The translations under genes and the position numbers were made by a program. Source: Chloroflexota bacterium (GTDB lineage: Bacteria > Chloroflexota > Anaerolineae > Anaerolineales > UBA11579). From it: a stretch of 64,000 nt of DNA. This document shows, piece after piece, positions 9,024 through 19,152 of this stretch. The notes under the pieces were generated by a model. It was not told where the DNA came from. It did not search any database and worked only from the letters and a program-made list of their open reading frames with translations. The stretch lies in contig JABFGG010000008.1 in assembly GCA_013112575.1 (NCBI GenBank), positions 1 to 64,000 on the forward strand. The letters are read 5' to 3'. Within the stretch, counting starts at the first letter, position 1. Every line of letters begins with the position of its first letter.

Positions 9024-9045
9024 AGATCGAAAAAAACGTGGAGCG

Positions 9046-9816
9046 ATGATGACAGATCTCCCCAAGAAAGATGCTTTTCCCAAAGACGGCACCAAGACCT
9101 ATAGTCTTGTAGAGCTGGTCAAGCGGGCCCCCACGACCATGATTGAGAAGGGCCCTGACAACACGGTCTTTGCCTTTCCCTTGGTGGCATTAATCGAATT
9201 ATTGCTTTCACTGGGACTGGGAGCGGTGCTGATGCTTATGTCCCTGGCCCGCAACGCCCCTTTAGAAGAGTTTGCCAACCCCAACACAACCACCGACCCC
9301 GCCAAAGCCCCCTGGTATTTCATGGGGCTGCAGGAGATGCTGGAACATGGCCACCCCACATTAATGGCAGTGATCTTCCCCACCATTATGGTGCTATTCG
9401 TACTGGCAATTCCCTATCTGGACAATAACAGGCAGGGTAGCGGACGCTGGTTCACTTCTGAGCGTGGCAAAAAGATCAGTTGGTACACAGCCCTCTATTC
9501 CCTGGTGGTGATGCCAGCCTTCATCTTATTAGATACCAACTTCCCACCACGGGAACTGCTACGTGGAGTTGTCCCCGATTTTATTGCCCAGGTTATGGTC
9601 CCAAGTGTGATCATGGGGATTATCGTGTTACTGCCTGTCTTGATCCTGTGGCGACAGAAGCCAACAGCTCGCGAGGTCATGCTTGTGTTGTTCACGCTCC
9701 TGTTCACGTCGGCCATCGTTTTTACCGTCGTAGGCTTCTTCTTCCGCGGACCGGGCTTTGAGTTGTATTGGCCCTGGAATATGCCGGATGGCTATAGTCC
9801 CTTTGACAACTTATAG
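9046..9816 (+). CDS. Cytochrome b C-terminal (subunit IV-like) protein
   Basis: About 256 residues. It contains the Qo-site region with APWYFMGLQEML (the PEWY equivalent reads APWYF) and about five hydrophobic helices, more than plant subunit IV. I chose the ATG pair at 9046/9049, which follows a GGAG ribosome site; the frame opens upstream at a GTG (8992) that would overlap the b6 gene. It completes the split cytochrome b with the preceding gene. Confidence 0.88.
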   Translation: MMTDLPKKDAFPKDGTKTYSLVELVKRAPTTMIEKGPDNTVFAFPLVALIELLLSLGLGAVLMLMSLARNAPLEEFANPNTTTDPAKAPWYFMGLQEMLEHGHPTLMAVIFPTIMVLFVLAIPYLDNNRQGSGRWFTSERGKKISWYTALYSLVVMPAFILLDTNFPPRELLRGVVPDFIAQVMVPSVIMGIIVLLPVLILWRQKPTAREVMLVLFTLLFTSAIVFTVVGFFFRGPGFELYWPWNMPDGYSPFDNL

Positions 9817-9826
9817 GAACGCATAG

Positions 9827-10321
9827 ATGACACATTCTCAACCCGAAACAACAAAATCTGAGATCTCCCGGCGCAACTTTCTGGGGCTTTCTTTCCTGGG
9901 CGCCTTTGGGGTGCTGATAGCTCAAACGCTGGGCGCCACGCTCAAGTTCCTCCAGCCTGTTGCTAAAGAGGGTTTTGGCGGGGAGGTTTTCGCGGGGCGT
10001 GTAGAAGAGTTCGCTATTGGGAGTGTGAACCGCATTTTGTCCGGGCGGTTTTTCTTGGTTCGCACCGAAGACGGCCTATTGGCATTGTGGCAGAAATGTA
10101 CCCATCTGGGTTGTTCCATCCCCTGGGACGAAGACAAACAACAATTCCACTGCCCCTGTCATGGGTCGGTATTCAATGAAGTTGGAGAAGTCACGGGTGG
10201 CCCGGCTCCACGCCCTATGGATCTTTTCCCCATCACGATCCGCAGCGGCGAGATTTGGGTAGATACAGGCAACCCCACTCAACGATCCCGCTTTGAAGCC
10301 GACCAGGTCACTGACGCATGA
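9827..10321 (+). CDS. Rieske 2Fe-2S protein
   Basis: 164 residues. Twin-arginine-like leader/anchor SRRNFLGLSFLGAFG, then the Rieske fold with ligands Cys91, His93 (CTHLGC) and Cys109, His112 (CPCHGS); Cys96 and Cys111 would form the usual disulfide. Passes electrons from quinol to cytochrome c on the outer face. It lies 10 bp after the subunit IV-like gene and 16 bp before the cytochrome c gene. Confidence 0.93.
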   Translation: MTHSQPETTKSEISRRNFLGLSFLGAFGVLIAQTLGATLKFLQPVAKEGFGGEVFAGRVEEFAIGSVNRILSGRFFLVRTEDGLLALWQKCTHLGCSIPWDEDKQQFHCPCHGSVFNEVGEVTGGPAPRPMDLFPITIRSGEIWVDTGNPTQRSRFEADQVTDA

Positions 10322-10337
10322 GGTTATGGAGATTCCG

Positions 10338-11489
10338 ATGAACAAAATGGATCGCGAAGACTATAGCCAATATCTGCGTGTCGGCCTGGGGTTGATCTTG
10401 TTACTGATTCTCAGCTTGGGCTATTACTGGATCAGTGATGGCACGCGCCTGGCATCGGCCGCTGAAGAGTTGAGTACAGAACGTATTCACCGTGGGCAAG
10501 ATTTTTATGAGGAGCAATGCGGGGCCTGCCATGGAGTAGAAGGTGAAGGCGGTTTAGGTCCGGCCCTCAATGACCGCCAATTACTCAAAAACACGCTCAA
10601 CGACGTATTTTTCTCAGTCATCCGCTCCGGCGTGCCCAATACTCAAATGCCCGCCTGGAGTGTGGATTTTGGCGGCCCCCTGACAGATGAAGACATCCGT
10701 GACGTGGTGGCCTTCATGCGGGCCTGGGAACCGGAAGCCGTTGACCTGGTCGTGGAAGAAACTGTTCCCGATCCTGCACGTGGCGCCGTACTGTTTGCTA
10801 ATACCTGTGCCGTATGTCATGGTGATAACGGTTTGGGAGGGCAAGAAGGCATCCCGGTGATCAATGACCTGGAACGCCTGAATCGCCTTGAGGATGCCTG
10901 GTATCGAGATGTCATCGCCAATGGACGTCCCTCCAAAGGTATGCCCACCTGGGGAACCGTATTCTCCCCACAACAACTGGATGACCTGGTGGCCCTCATC
11001 GGGGCCTGGAGAGAGGGTATCCAGATCACACCTTCATTCTCAGCAACAGACCTAATTGATCAAGCTATCTTTGCACTCCAACAAGAAGATGCCAATAGCG
11101 CCAGCTTGCACATTGACCGTGCCCTGACTGTTGTCGCTGGTGCGGGCGTACAAGAGTTTGAAAACATTCTGGGATTACTGGAAGCAGAGGACGTAGCGGA
11201 AGCAGAAGCTGCTCTTATCAGTCTCCGTGAGGGCTGGCCTCCGGGCGATCCGGCTTCGGGTGCCATTCTTTACAACACCAATTGTGCCGTCTGCCATGGA
11301 CAACAGGGCGAGGGCGGCGTAGGCACGGCCTTGATCGAGAATAGTTACGTCCAGGAAGAAGACAATTCCGCATTAGTTCAGTTTTTATTGGAAGGACGGC
11401 CTGGGACCGCCATGTCTGCCTTTGAAGGGCGTCTAACTGAAACAGAACTGGCTGACCTGGTTGCATTTTTGAGATTGTGGCAGGAGTAG
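10338..11489 (+). CDS. Membrane-anchored triheme cytochrome c
   Basis: 383 residues with one N-terminal anchor (about 14-32) and three class I cytochrome c domains, each with a CxxCH site: CGACH (61-65), CAVCH (about 157) and CAVCH (about 316), each followed by a glycine-rich G.GG segment. ATG 10338 follows GGAG with good spacing; the longer frame starting at 10293 overlaps the Rieske gene and is less likely. Role: probable electron acceptor of the Rieske protein, replacing cytochrome c1 or f. The second and third domains are separated by a helical linker of about 70 residues. Confidence 0.9.
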   Translation: MNKMDREDYSQYLRVGLGLILLLILSLGYYWISDGTRLASAAEELSTERIHRGQDFYEEQCGACHGVEGEGGLGPALNDRQLLKNTLNDVFFSVIRSGVPNTQMPAWSVDFGGPLTDEDIRDVVAFMRAWEPEAVDLVVEETVPDPARGAVLFANTCAVCHGDNGLGGQEGIPVINDLERLNRLEDAWYRDVIANGRPSKGMPTWGTVFSPQQLDDLVALIGAWREGIQITPSFSATDLIDQAIFALQQEDANSASLHIDRALTVVAGAGVQEFENILGLLEAEDVAEAEAALISLREGWPPGDPASGAILYNTNCAVCHGQQGEGGVGTALIENSYVQEEDNSALVQFLLEGRPGTAMSAFEGRLTETELADLVAFLRLWQE

Positions 11490-11528
11490 AGCTTTCGGAA
11501 TTGATGAAAAGATAACTCTTGGAGAGTA

Positions 11529-11882
11529 ATGGAAAAACGGCGCGTAATGCTCTTTTGTGCCAGGCATCTGCTTGGCGAGAGCCTTCAAAACCTTCTGGGC
11601 GCCATGGAGGATGTGGACCTGATCGGTCCCTACGTCCTGAGCCCCGGCAACATTGGCCGCATCAAGCAGGTCACACCGGATGTTGTGTTGATCGCAGAGG
11701 ATGATGACCAATTCGAGAAAGGCAGCGCGCTGACCACAGAGATCTTAGAAAAGTTCCCAAACTTGCCAGTGCTGCACAGCACACTGACACGTAACGTTGT
11801 AAAGGTCTATACCTCAAGAGAATTACCGGCACGCAGTGCGGACCTTGAAGAAGTGATCCGCAGTTTGTCGGAAGACGAATAA
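11529..11882 (+). CDS. Stand-alone receiver-like protein, function unknown
   Basis: 117 residues, soluble. The start resembles a CheY-type fold (RRVMLFCARHLLGESLQNLL, then TPDVVLIAEDDD), but the first acidic pair is missing (FCARH) and the phospho-acceptor position is Ala or Glu. It is too short for a DNA-binding domain. Placed between two cytochrome c genes in the same orientation with short gaps (39 and 35 bp), so it is part of the operon. It could be a regulatory or assembly partner of the complex. No function is claimed. Confidence 0.6.
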   Translation: MEKRRVMLFCARHLLGESLQNLLGAMEDVDLIGPYVLSPGNIGRIKQVTPDVVLIAEDDDQFEKGSALTTEILEKFPNLPVLHSTLTRNVVKVYTSRELPARSADLEEVIRSLSEDE

Positions 11883-11917
11883 ATGCACAAAGAAAAGATA
11901 AAACCGCGGAGGAAGGT

Positions 11918-12781
11918 ATGAAATCGACAGCAAAGCGCAATCGTGTTCGCGTTTACCTTGCGCTTGTTTTGATCCTATTAGCCGGGTTTTTGCTAAGCAG
12001 CATATACATTGTGGGTGCTGCCCCCGCCTACCAATCCACTGAAGAGGGCAAACTAATCTTTGAGAGCCAGTGCATCTCCTGTCATACAATTGGCGGCGGC
12101 AGATTGGTAGGACCTGACCTGAACGGAATAGCCGACCGTAGGGAAACGGATTGGATCCTGCGCTTCATTATAGAACCTGACAGGATGATTGCCGAAGGCG
12201 ATGCAGATGCGGCAGCCTTGCTGGCCGAATACAACAATCTGGCCATGCCTAACCTAAACCTGACCCAGACTCAAGCAGAAGCCGTATTTGCCTATATTTC
12301 AAGCCAGTCAGGTGCGGGACAGGCACAGGCCCAACCCGTGGCCTTACCTGAAGGCAATACACAACGCGGCTTGAGCCTTTTCGTTGGTGAAATGGGCTTC
12401 GAGAATGACGGTGTCGCTTGCGTGGCCTGTCATACCGTTGGACGCGTAAGTGCCTATGGTGGCGGCAGTCTGGGGCCAGACCTGACCCATGTATACGAAC
12501 GCTATGGTGAAGCTGGTTTGGCCAGTTCCCTTGGCGGTTTGCCCTTCCCAACCATGCAAGGGATATACCGCGATCACCCTCTATCCCCACAAGAGCAGGC
12601 TGACCTGCTGGCTTTCTTTAGCTGGTCCGATGCGCAAGCCACTGAAATTCCAGCGGATCAATTCACAACGACTTTTTGGATATGGGGTCTGGCTGGCGCA
12701 GCTGCTCTGTTCCTAATAATGGCAATTTTCTGGATGCGTCAGCGCCACAGTATTTCTGAAACTTTGAGGAGCACTTCATGA
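11918..12781 (+). CDS. Diheme cytochrome c, NarC-like
   Basis: 287 residues with a transmembrane helix at each end and two haem sites, CISCHTIGG (about residue 51) and CVACHTVGR (about 168), in an extracytoplasmic region. In Thermus thermophilus the nar operon begins with narC, a diheme cytochrome c directly before narG; the position and haem count match here. It probably donates to, or accepts from, NarI. Good ribosome site GGAGGAAGG. Its stop overlaps the narG start (ATGA). Confidence 0.85.
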   Translation: MKSTAKRNRVRVYLALVLILLAGFLLSSIYIVGAAPAYQSTEEGKLIFESQCISCHTIGGGRLVGPDLNGIADRRETDWILRFIIEPDRMIAEGDADAAALLAEYNNLAMPNLNLTQTQAEAVFAYISSQSGAGQAQAQPVALPEGNTQRGLSLFVGEMGFENDGVACVACHTVGRVSAYGGGSLGPDLTHVYERYGEAGLASSLGGLPFPTMQGIYRDHPLSPQEQADLLAFFSWSDAQATEIPADQFTTTFWIWGLAGAAALFLIMAIFWMRQRHSISETLRSTS

Positions 12782-15700
12782 CCAAGTGGACAAAGGAAAT
12801 CATATCCCCCACTGAACGAAAGTGGGAGGAGTTCTACCGTAACCGCTTCCAGCATGACCGCCGCGTACGCACGACCCATGGCGTCAACTGCACAGGAAGT
12901 TGCTCCTGGGAGGTGTTTGTCAAAGACGGCATCGTCACCTGGGAATTGCAGGCTACGGATTATCCCTCGCTTGAAGAAGGTTTGCCGCCATACGAACCAC
13001 GTGGCTGCCAGCGGGGCATCAGCTACTCCTGGTATCTCTACAGCCCCATCCGCGTGAAATATCCTTACGCACGTGGCGTGCTGATCGATCTGTGGCGAGA
13101 AGCAAAAGCGCAATATGACGACCCCGTGGCCGCCTGGGCTTCACTGGTCTCGAACCAAAAGGCACGCCGCAGTTACCAACAGGCGCGCGGCAAAGGTGGT
13201 TTCCGGAGAATCTCCTGGGACGAAGCCCAGGAAATGATCGCCGCTTCGGTAACGTACACCACCAAGCAACATGGCCCTGACCGCGTCATCGGCTTTTCAC
13301 CGATCCCGGCCATGTCACAGATCAGCTATGCGGCCGGTAGCCGCTTCCTGTCGTTGCTGGGCGGCGTGGTGATGAGCTTCTACGATTGGTATTGCGACCT
13401 GCCCCCTGCCAGCCCGGAGATCTGGGGCGAGCAAACCGATGTACATGAATCGGCGGATTGGTACAACGCCCGCTTTATCGCCGTGATGGGCTCCAACCTG
13501 AACATGACCCGCACCCCCGACACGCACTTCATTTCCGAAGTACGTCACGCCGGGGCTAAGTTGAGCGTTTTCTCTCCCGATTTCTCACAGGTTGCCAAAT
13601 ACGCCGATTACTGGATCCCATCGAATCCTGGCCAGGACACCGCCTTCTGGATGGCAGTCAATCACGTCATCCTGAAAGAGTTCTACGTGGATCGCCAGGT
13701 TCCCTATTTCATGGGTTACCTCAAGAAATATACGGACATGCCTTTCCTCGTGCAGCTGGATGGCTCCAAGCCCGGCAAATATCTAAGAGCAAACACGCTT
13801 TCCGGATACAAGGATGTCGAAAACGGTGACTGGAAGTTGCTCGTTTGGGACGAGGCCAATGACGCAGCCCGCATGCCGGGTGGCACTATCGGTTACCGCT
13901 GGGCGGATAAAGAAAAAGGCAAGTGGAACCTTGATTTGAAAGATGGGGTTTCGGGAGAAGAAATTGACCCGCGCTTGAGCTTCATCGATCAGCACGATGA
14001 GGTTGTTGAACTGGAGTTTGACGATTTCAGCAGCGGAGAAAAGGTCAAACGTGCTGTGCCAGTTCGCTATATTGAAACCACAGACGGGCGTGTACCTGTA
14101 ACCACTGTCTTCGACCTGAACATGGCCCAATTTGGTGTGGGGCGCGGCCTGGCCGGTGACTATCCTGAGGACTACGATAATGAGGATAGTCCTTATACTC
14201 CTGCCTGGCAGGAAAAATATACCGGCATCCATCGCGATACCTGCCTGCGCTATGCCCGCGAGTGGGCCACCAATGGGGAAAAGACCAACGGCAAGAACCT
14301 TGTCATTATCGGAGCTGGGGCCAACCACTGGTACCACAACAACCTGTTGTATCGTTCTGCCATCGTAGCCTTGATGCTGACCGGCAGCGTAGGCGTCAAC
14401 GGTGGTGGCCTGGCCCATTACGTTGGGCAGGAAAAACTGGTCAACATGGCCTCCTGGTCCGCTATCGCTTTTGCCGGAGACTGGGGCAAAGCGCCACGTC
14501 ACCAAAATACACCATCGTTCCATTATGTACATTCGGATCAATGGCGCTACGAACGCGGCTTCACGGCATATGACTCCTTACCCAACGAGGCTGCCAAAGA
14601 ACACACCATTGACCACCAGGTGCGCGCTGTGCGGCGCGGCTGGTTGCCCTTCTTCCCGCAATTCAACCGCAGTTCCCTCGATGTGGTCGCAGATGCCAAA
14701 GAAGAAGGCGCAAAGGACGATGCTGAGGTCATAGAGAAGGTTACTGAGCAACTGGAGGACGGCAAGCTTAAGTTTTCCGTTGAAGACCCGGATGCGCCTG
14801 AGAACTGGCCGCGGGTGTGGTTCATATGGCGTGGCAATGCCATCGGCACCAGCGCCAAGGGGCATGAATATTTCTTGAAACATTATTTGGGAACGCATTC
14901 AAACGCCATTGCGGATGAAGCTGCTCTCGGCCACACCAATGAGGTTGTGTATCACAAGCATGCTCCTGAAGGCAAAATGGACCTGGTTGTGGACCTCAAC
15001 TTCCGCATGGATACCTCGGCCCTGTACTCAGACATTGTTCTGCCCGCGGCCAGTTGGTATGAGAAAGATGATCTCAACACGACGGATATGCACTCCTTCA
15101 TCAACCCCCTGCAAGCTGCCGTACCTCCTACCTGGGAGTCCAAGAGTGATTGGGATATTTTCAAAGGCCTTGCCAACAAAGTCAGCGAATTGGCTCAAAC
15201 CCACCTTCCCGAAACGGTTGATGACGTCGTCATGTTGCCATTGCAGCACGACACGCCAGACGAATTGTCCCAGCCTCAAATTCCGGATTGGAAGAATGGT
15301 GAAGATGAAGCTGTACCCGGTAAAACCATGCCCAAGTTCCGCATCATCCCGCGAGACTATGTCAATCTGGGCGAGCAGTTCATGAGCCTGGGTGAGGGGG
15401 TGCGAAAGAATGGCGTTGCCGGGCATGGCCTCAAGATCCCTGTGGCTGATGAGTATGACTACCTCGTCCGCAATCAACCACGTTCCATCAATGGGAAAGA
15501 ATATCCATCATTGGAATTTGGGATAGAGGTCTGCGACACGATCTTACGGCTGGATCCAGCCTCGAATGGGGAACTGGCTCACCGTGCATTTGAAGCCGAG
15601 GAAGCCAAAACCGGGCTTTCCTTAACCGACCTTGCCGCGGGCAGCCGGGATGCACGCTATTCATTCTCAGACATCATCGCTCAACCACGCCGCATACTGA

Positions 15701-16377
15701 CCACGCCTACCTGGTCGGGTATGGTTAATAAGGGTCGAGCCTACTCGCCCTACACCCTGAATGTAGAACGGCTAATTCCCTGGCGCACCTTGACGGGCCG
15801 CCAGCATTTCTACCTGGATCACGAATCCTACCTTGAATGGGGTGAGCATTTGCCAGTCTACAAGCCGCGCCCCGACCACACCATGCTGGATGAAACCCAG
15901 CGCAGTATGGCCGAGGCGCAGGGCAAGATGATGAACTACATCACGCCCCACGGCAAATGGAGCATCCACTCTACCTACTCAGATAACCATCGCATGATGA
16001 CGCTATCGCGTGGTGGTTACCCGGTGTGGTTGAACAACAAAGATGCTGAAGAAATGGGCATCAAGGACAACGATTGGGTGGAAGTCTATAACGATAACGG
16101 TGTCTTTGTCCAACGCGGCATCGTATCTGCTCGTATCCCGCGTGGCACCGTCTTTGTTTATCACGCCACAGAACGCACGATAGGCATTCCCAAATCGCCA
16201 TTGCGGGGCAACAAGCGAGCTGGCATGAATAACTCCCTGACACGTGCCCGCTTAAAGCCTGTGCTGATGGCTGGCGGCTATGGCCAGTTCACCTACGCCT
16301 TCAATTATTGGGGCCCGACGGGTGTCAACCGCGACACCTTTGTATTCGTCCGCCGCATCGACAAGCCGGACTTCTAA
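12778..16377 (+). CDS. narG: Respiratory nitrate reductase alpha subunit
   Basis: 1199-residue molybdenum enzyme that reduces nitrate to nitrite, or could run in reverse. Seen: the FS0 cluster ligands His34, Cys38, Cys42 and Cys77 with E. coli NarG spacing, the Mo ligand region [13 protein letters not shown] (Asp203), the [13 protein letters not shown] region and the C-terminal molybdopterin dinucleotide domain. There is no twin-arginine leader, so it faces the cytoplasm like NarGHI and unlike outward-facing Nxr/pNar enzymes. It overlaps narC by 4 bp, and narH starts 10 bp after its stop. Confidence 0.96.
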   Translation: MTKWTKEIISPTERKWEEFYRNRFQHDRRVRTTHGVNCTGSCSWEVFVKDGIVTWELQATDYPSLEEGLPPYEPRGCQRGISYSWYLYSPIRVKYPYARGVLIDLWREAKAQYDDPVAAWASLVSNQKARRSYQQARGKGGFRRISWDEAQEMIAASVTYTTKQHGPDRVIGFSPIPAMSQISYAAGSRFLSLLGGVVMSFYDWYCDLPPASPEIWGEQTDVHESADWYNARFIAVMGSNLNMTRTPDTHFISEVRHAGAKLSVFSPDFSQVAKYADYWIPSNPGQDTAFWMAVNHVILKEFYVDRQVPYFMGYLKKYTDMPFLVQLDGSKPGKYLRANTLSGYKDVENGDWKLLVWDEANDAARMPGGTIGYRWADKEKGKWNLDLKDGVSGEEIDPRLSFIDQHDEVVELEFDDFSSGEKVKRAVPVRYIETTDGRVPVTTVFDLNMAQFGVGRGLAGDYPEDYDNEDSPYTPAWQEKYTGIHRDTCLRYAREWATNGEKTNGKNLVIIGAGANHWYHNNLLYRSAIVALMLTGSVGVNGGGLAHYVGQEKLVNMASWSAIAFAGDWGKAPRHQNTPSFHYVHSDQWRYERGFTAYDSLPNEAAKEHTIDHQVRAVRRGWLPFFPQFNRSSLDVVADAKEEGAKDDAEVIEKVTEQLEDGKLKFSVEDPDAPENWPRVWFIWRGNAIGTSAKGHEYFLKHYLGTHSNAIADEAALGHTNEVVYHKHAPEGKMDLVVDLNFRMDTSALYSDIVLPAASWYEKDDLNTTDMHSFINPLQAAVPPTWESKSDWDIFKGLANKVSELAQTHLPETVDDVVMLPLQHDTPDELSQPQIPDWKNGEDEAVPGKTMPKFRIIPRDYVNLGEQFMSLGEGVRKNGVAGHGLKIPVADEYDYLVRNQPRSINGKEYPSLEFGIEVCDTILRLDPASNGELAHRAFEAEEAKTGLSLTDLAAGSRDARYSFSDIIAQPRRILTTPTWSGMVNKGRAYSPYTLNVERLIPWRTLTGRQHFYLDHESYLEWGEHLPVYKPRPDHTMLDETQRSMAEAQGKMMNYITPHGKWSIHSTYSDNHRMMTLSRGGYPVWLNNKDAEEMGIKDNDWVEVYNDNGVFVQRGIVSARIPRGTVFVYHATERTIGIPKSPLRGNKRAGMNNSLTRARLKPVLMAGGYGQFTYAFNYWGPTGVNRDTFVFVRRIDKPDF

Positions 16378-16387
16378 GGAGACCATC

Positions 16388-17899
16388 ATGAATGTTCGTG
16401 CACACATCAGTATGCTTTTTCATCTGGACAAATGCATTGGTTGCCATACATGTTCCGTGGCCTGTAAGAACCTGTGGACCGACCGCAAGGGCGCTGAGTA
16501 CATGTGGTGGAACAATGTAGAAACCCGCCCCGGAACTGGTTATCCCACCCAATGGGAAAACCAGGACCACTATCAGGGTGGTTGGAAACGCATGAAGAAC
16601 GGGCTTCAACTGCGCATCCACTCGCGTACCAAAGGCATCCTCAAGTTGTTTTTCAACCCCGCGTTACCTGACCTTGAGGATTACTACGATCCGTTCACCT
16701 TCCGTTACGAAGACCTATTCAACTCGCCTGCTGGCGATGACCAGCCTACGGCCATTCCGATCTCCATGATCACCGAGAAACCCATTGACATTGAGACCGG
16801 CCCCAATTGGGACGATGACCTGGGCGGGTCAACTATCTATGCAGAGAACGATCCTAATCTAAAAGATGTACCGCAAGAGGTACGTGAGCAGTTGGGTGAA
16901 CTGGAACGCCTGGTATTCAACTATCTGCCGCGTATCTGCAACCATTGCCTGAACCCCTCTTGTGTGGCTGCCTGCCCCTCAGAAGCGATCTACAAACGCG
17001 GCGAAGACGGCGTGGTGCTGGTCAATGAGAATAAGTGCCGCGCCTGGCGTATGTGCGTAGCCGCCTGCCCTTACAAGAAGGTGTACTACAACTGGTCATC
17101 AGGCAAGTCGGAGAAGTGCATCTTGTGCTTCCCACGCCTCGAGAGCGGTCAGGCTCCAGCCTGCGCGCACTCCTGCGTAGGCCGCATCCGTTACATGGGC
17201 GTCTTGCTTTACGACGCGGACCGCATCCCTGACGCTGCCGACGTTGACGATGAAAACTTGGTGGCAGCCCAACGCGAAATTATCCTCAACCCCTTTGATC
17301 CTGAAGTGATCGCCGCGGCCAAGGCCAATGGCATCGATGATGGCTGGATCGAATCCGCCCAGAACTCGCCAGCCTACAAGTTCGTCAAGGAATGGGAGCT
17401 TGCCCTGCCCTTACGCCCTGAGTTCCGCACGATGGTGATGATGTATTACATCCCGCCGCTTTCTCCGGTTGTTAGCGTGATCGAAAAAGACCTGGTCAAG
17501 TTGGACCTCTCTGAAGAAATGCACGATTTTGAAGTCTTCCACCGCCTGGAAGCAGCTCGTTTACCCACTGAATATTTAGCCAGCCTGTTCTCCGGTGGCA
17601 ATGTTGAGATTATTCGTAAAGTGTTGCGCAAAATGTTGGCTGTGCGTGTTTATATGCGCCGCAAATCTGTCGAAGGCGAAGTCGATCAAGTTGCGCTGGA
17701 CGCACTCGAAAAAGCAGAGCTTACCGAGGCCGAAGCAGAAGCCATTTACAAGTTGACAACCATCCCCACTTTGGACGAACGCTTTGTGCTGCCCCCCTAT
17801 CATCGTGAGATGAGCATAGAAGCTGAGGGCATGGACCCCCTGGCGCATAAAGGGGAAACGGGTGTTGGTTACCTGCAAGTTCCCATGCGAGGTGAATGA
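16388..17899 (+). CDS. narH: Respiratory nitrate reductase beta subunit
   Basis: 503 residues carrying the Fe-S wire between NarG and NarI. Four cysteine groups: CIGCHTCSVACKN (Cys16-26), CNHCLNPSCVAACP, CRAWRMCVAACP (tryptophan replacing one cysteine, the mark of the 3Fe-4S cluster in NarH) and CILCFPRL...CAHSCVG. ATG 16388 follows AAGGAG; the longer frame from 16280 runs inside narG and is rejected. It overlaps narJ by 4 bp. Confidence 0.96.
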   Translation: MNVRAHISMLFHLDKCIGCHTCSVACKNLWTDRKGAEYMWWNNVETRPGTGYPTQWENQDHYQGGWKRMKNGLQLRIHSRTKGILKLFFNPALPDLEDYYDPFTFRYEDLFNSPAGDDQPTAIPISMITEKPIDIETGPNWDDDLGGSTIYAENDPNLKDVPQEVREQLGELERLVFNYLPRICNHCLNPSCVAACPSEAIYKRGEDGVVLVNENKCRAWRMCVAACPYKKVYYNWSSGKSEKCILCFPRLESGQAPACAHSCVGRIRYMGVLLYDADRIPDAADVDDENLVAAQREIILNPFDPEVIAAAKANGIDDGWIESAQNSPAYKFVKEWELALPLRPEFRTMVMMYYIPPLSPVVSVIEKDLVKLDLSEEMHDFEVFHRLEAARLPTEYLASLFSGGNVEIIRKVLRKMLAVRVYMRRKSVEGEVDQVALDALEKAELTEAEAEAIYKLTTIPTLDERFVLPPYHREMSIEAEGMDPLAHKGETGVGYLQVPMRGE

Positions 17900-18423
17900 T
17901 GTCTACTCTAAATGTACTTGCCGAAGCCATGTCCTATCCTTTCCCCGGCCATTTGCAAAAACTGCAAGCGGGCTTGTTCCTGCTCCCCGAGGGTGCTACC
18001 AAAACAGCCTTCGCAAAATTCGTTGACAAAGTTAGTGAACTTCCCCTGGCAGAGTGGGAAGAGATCCATACCTATACCCTTGATCTCAGTCCGCAGGTGG
18101 CGCCTTATGTCGGTTTCCTCACCTGGGGTGAGAGTTACCAGCGCGGTACTTTCATGGCACAGCTAAATGACGTATATGAACGCGAGGAGATTAGCACAGA
18201 AGGTGAACTTCCCGATCATCTCATTCCTATCCTGCACTACCTGGAAGTGGCATCCACCCCCTTGCCCGAACTGATCGAGGTGCTGGAACCAGCCATCGAG
18301 CGCATGATCGGGGTGCTGAGTGATGGCAATAAGAAAAACCCTTACACTCATTTATTTAATGCCATTTTGCATGCGGTGCGCTTGCAAGTTAAAGAGCTTG
18401 CAGTTGTTGGAGGCGAACGATGA
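17896..18423 (+). CDS. narJ: Nitrate reductase assembly chaperone
   Basis: 175-residue acidic helical protein in the TorD/NarJ family, recognised by the LAEAMSYPFPGHL start, the YVGFLTWGESYQRGTFMA segment and DHLIPILHYLEV. It helps cofactor insertion into NarG before membrane attachment. ATG overlap with narH and 4-bp overlap with narI. Confidence 0.9.
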   Translation: MMSTLNVLAEAMSYPFPGHLQKLQAGLFLLPEGATKTAFAKFVDKVSELPLAEWEEIHTYTLDLSPQVAPYVGFLTWGESYQRGTFMAQLNDVYEREEISTEGELPDHLIPILHYLEVASTPLPELIEVLEPAIERMIGVLSDGNKKNPYTHLFNAILHAVRLQVKELAVVGGER

Positions 18424-19106
18424 GCTGGAATACCCTGCTGTTCATGATCTTTCCCTACGTTGCCACTGTTGTAGCTGTAGTGGTGACCGTCTATAGGTCC
18501 ATCTACCGCCCGTTTACAGTTTCAAGTCTTTCCTCTCAATTGCTGGAACGCAAAAAGCTCTACTGGGGCTCGGTCTCGTTTCACTACGGCGTGGTCATCA
18601 TATTGTTGATGCATTTGCTGGCGTTGTTGTTTCCAAAAGGCTTGCAGCTATGGAATGCAGTTCCTATCCGATTGTATTTATTGGAATTCAGCGGGTTGGC
18701 GCTGGGTATCTGGAGCCTGGTTGGCTTAGTCGTGTTGGTTTGGCGACGCATCAGTGATGCTCGTGTACGCACTGTTACTACTTCTATGGATGTGATTGTG
18801 CTGCTGCTACTTTTGGTGTCCATGATCTCTGGAGTGTTAACCGCAACGACCTATCGCTTTGGCTCCACCTGGTTCACCGCCGTCTTCAGTCCCTACTTAT
18901 GGTCACTGATTGTTTTGCAACCGCAACCGGAACTGGTAGCTCCCTTGCCCTGGATCATCCAATTGCACGCGCTCAATTATTTCATACTCCTATTCGTCTT
19001 CCCATTCTCAAGACTGGTGCACATTATCACACTGCCTTTGGGCTACCTGATCCGTCCCTGGCAGGTAGTCATCTGGGTGCGTGAAGCCAGGGCACGCGCC
19101 GACTGA
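18420..19106 (+). CDS. narI: Respiratory nitrate reductase gamma subunit
   Basis: 228 residues, five transmembrane helices. Haem b ligands with NarI spacing: FHYGVVIILLMH (10 apart) and LHALNYFILLFVFPFSRLVH (18 apart). It takes electrons from quinol or from the NarC-like cytochrome and anchors NarGH at the inner face of the membrane. Confidence 0.93.
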   Translation: MSWNTLLFMIFPYVATVVAVVVTVYRSIYRPFTVSSLSSQLLERKKLYWGSVSFHYGVVIILLMHLLALLFPKGLQLWNAVPIRLYLLEFSGLALGIWSLVGLVVLVWRRISDARVRTVTTSMDVIVLLLLLVSMISGVLTATTYRFGSTWFTAVFSPYLWSLIVLQPQPELVAPLPWIIQLHALNYFILLFVFPFSRLVHIITLPLGYLIRPWQVVIWVREARARAD

Positions 19107-19152
19107 GAAATACTAACATCGAAAAACTGCCGAGATTTTGGAGTCACCCAAT

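Noticed and set aside
16280-16387. N-terminal extension of NarH
   Set aside because: It lies inside the narG reading region, lacks a ribosome site and has no counterpart in NarH; ATG 16388 has AAGGAG.
12778-19106. Nitrite oxidoreductase (NxrAB) of a nitrite-oxidising Chloroflexota
   Set aside because: No leader on the alpha subunit, standard NarJ and NarI, and a NarC-type layout favour nitrate reductase. The reverse direction cannot be excluded from sequence alone.
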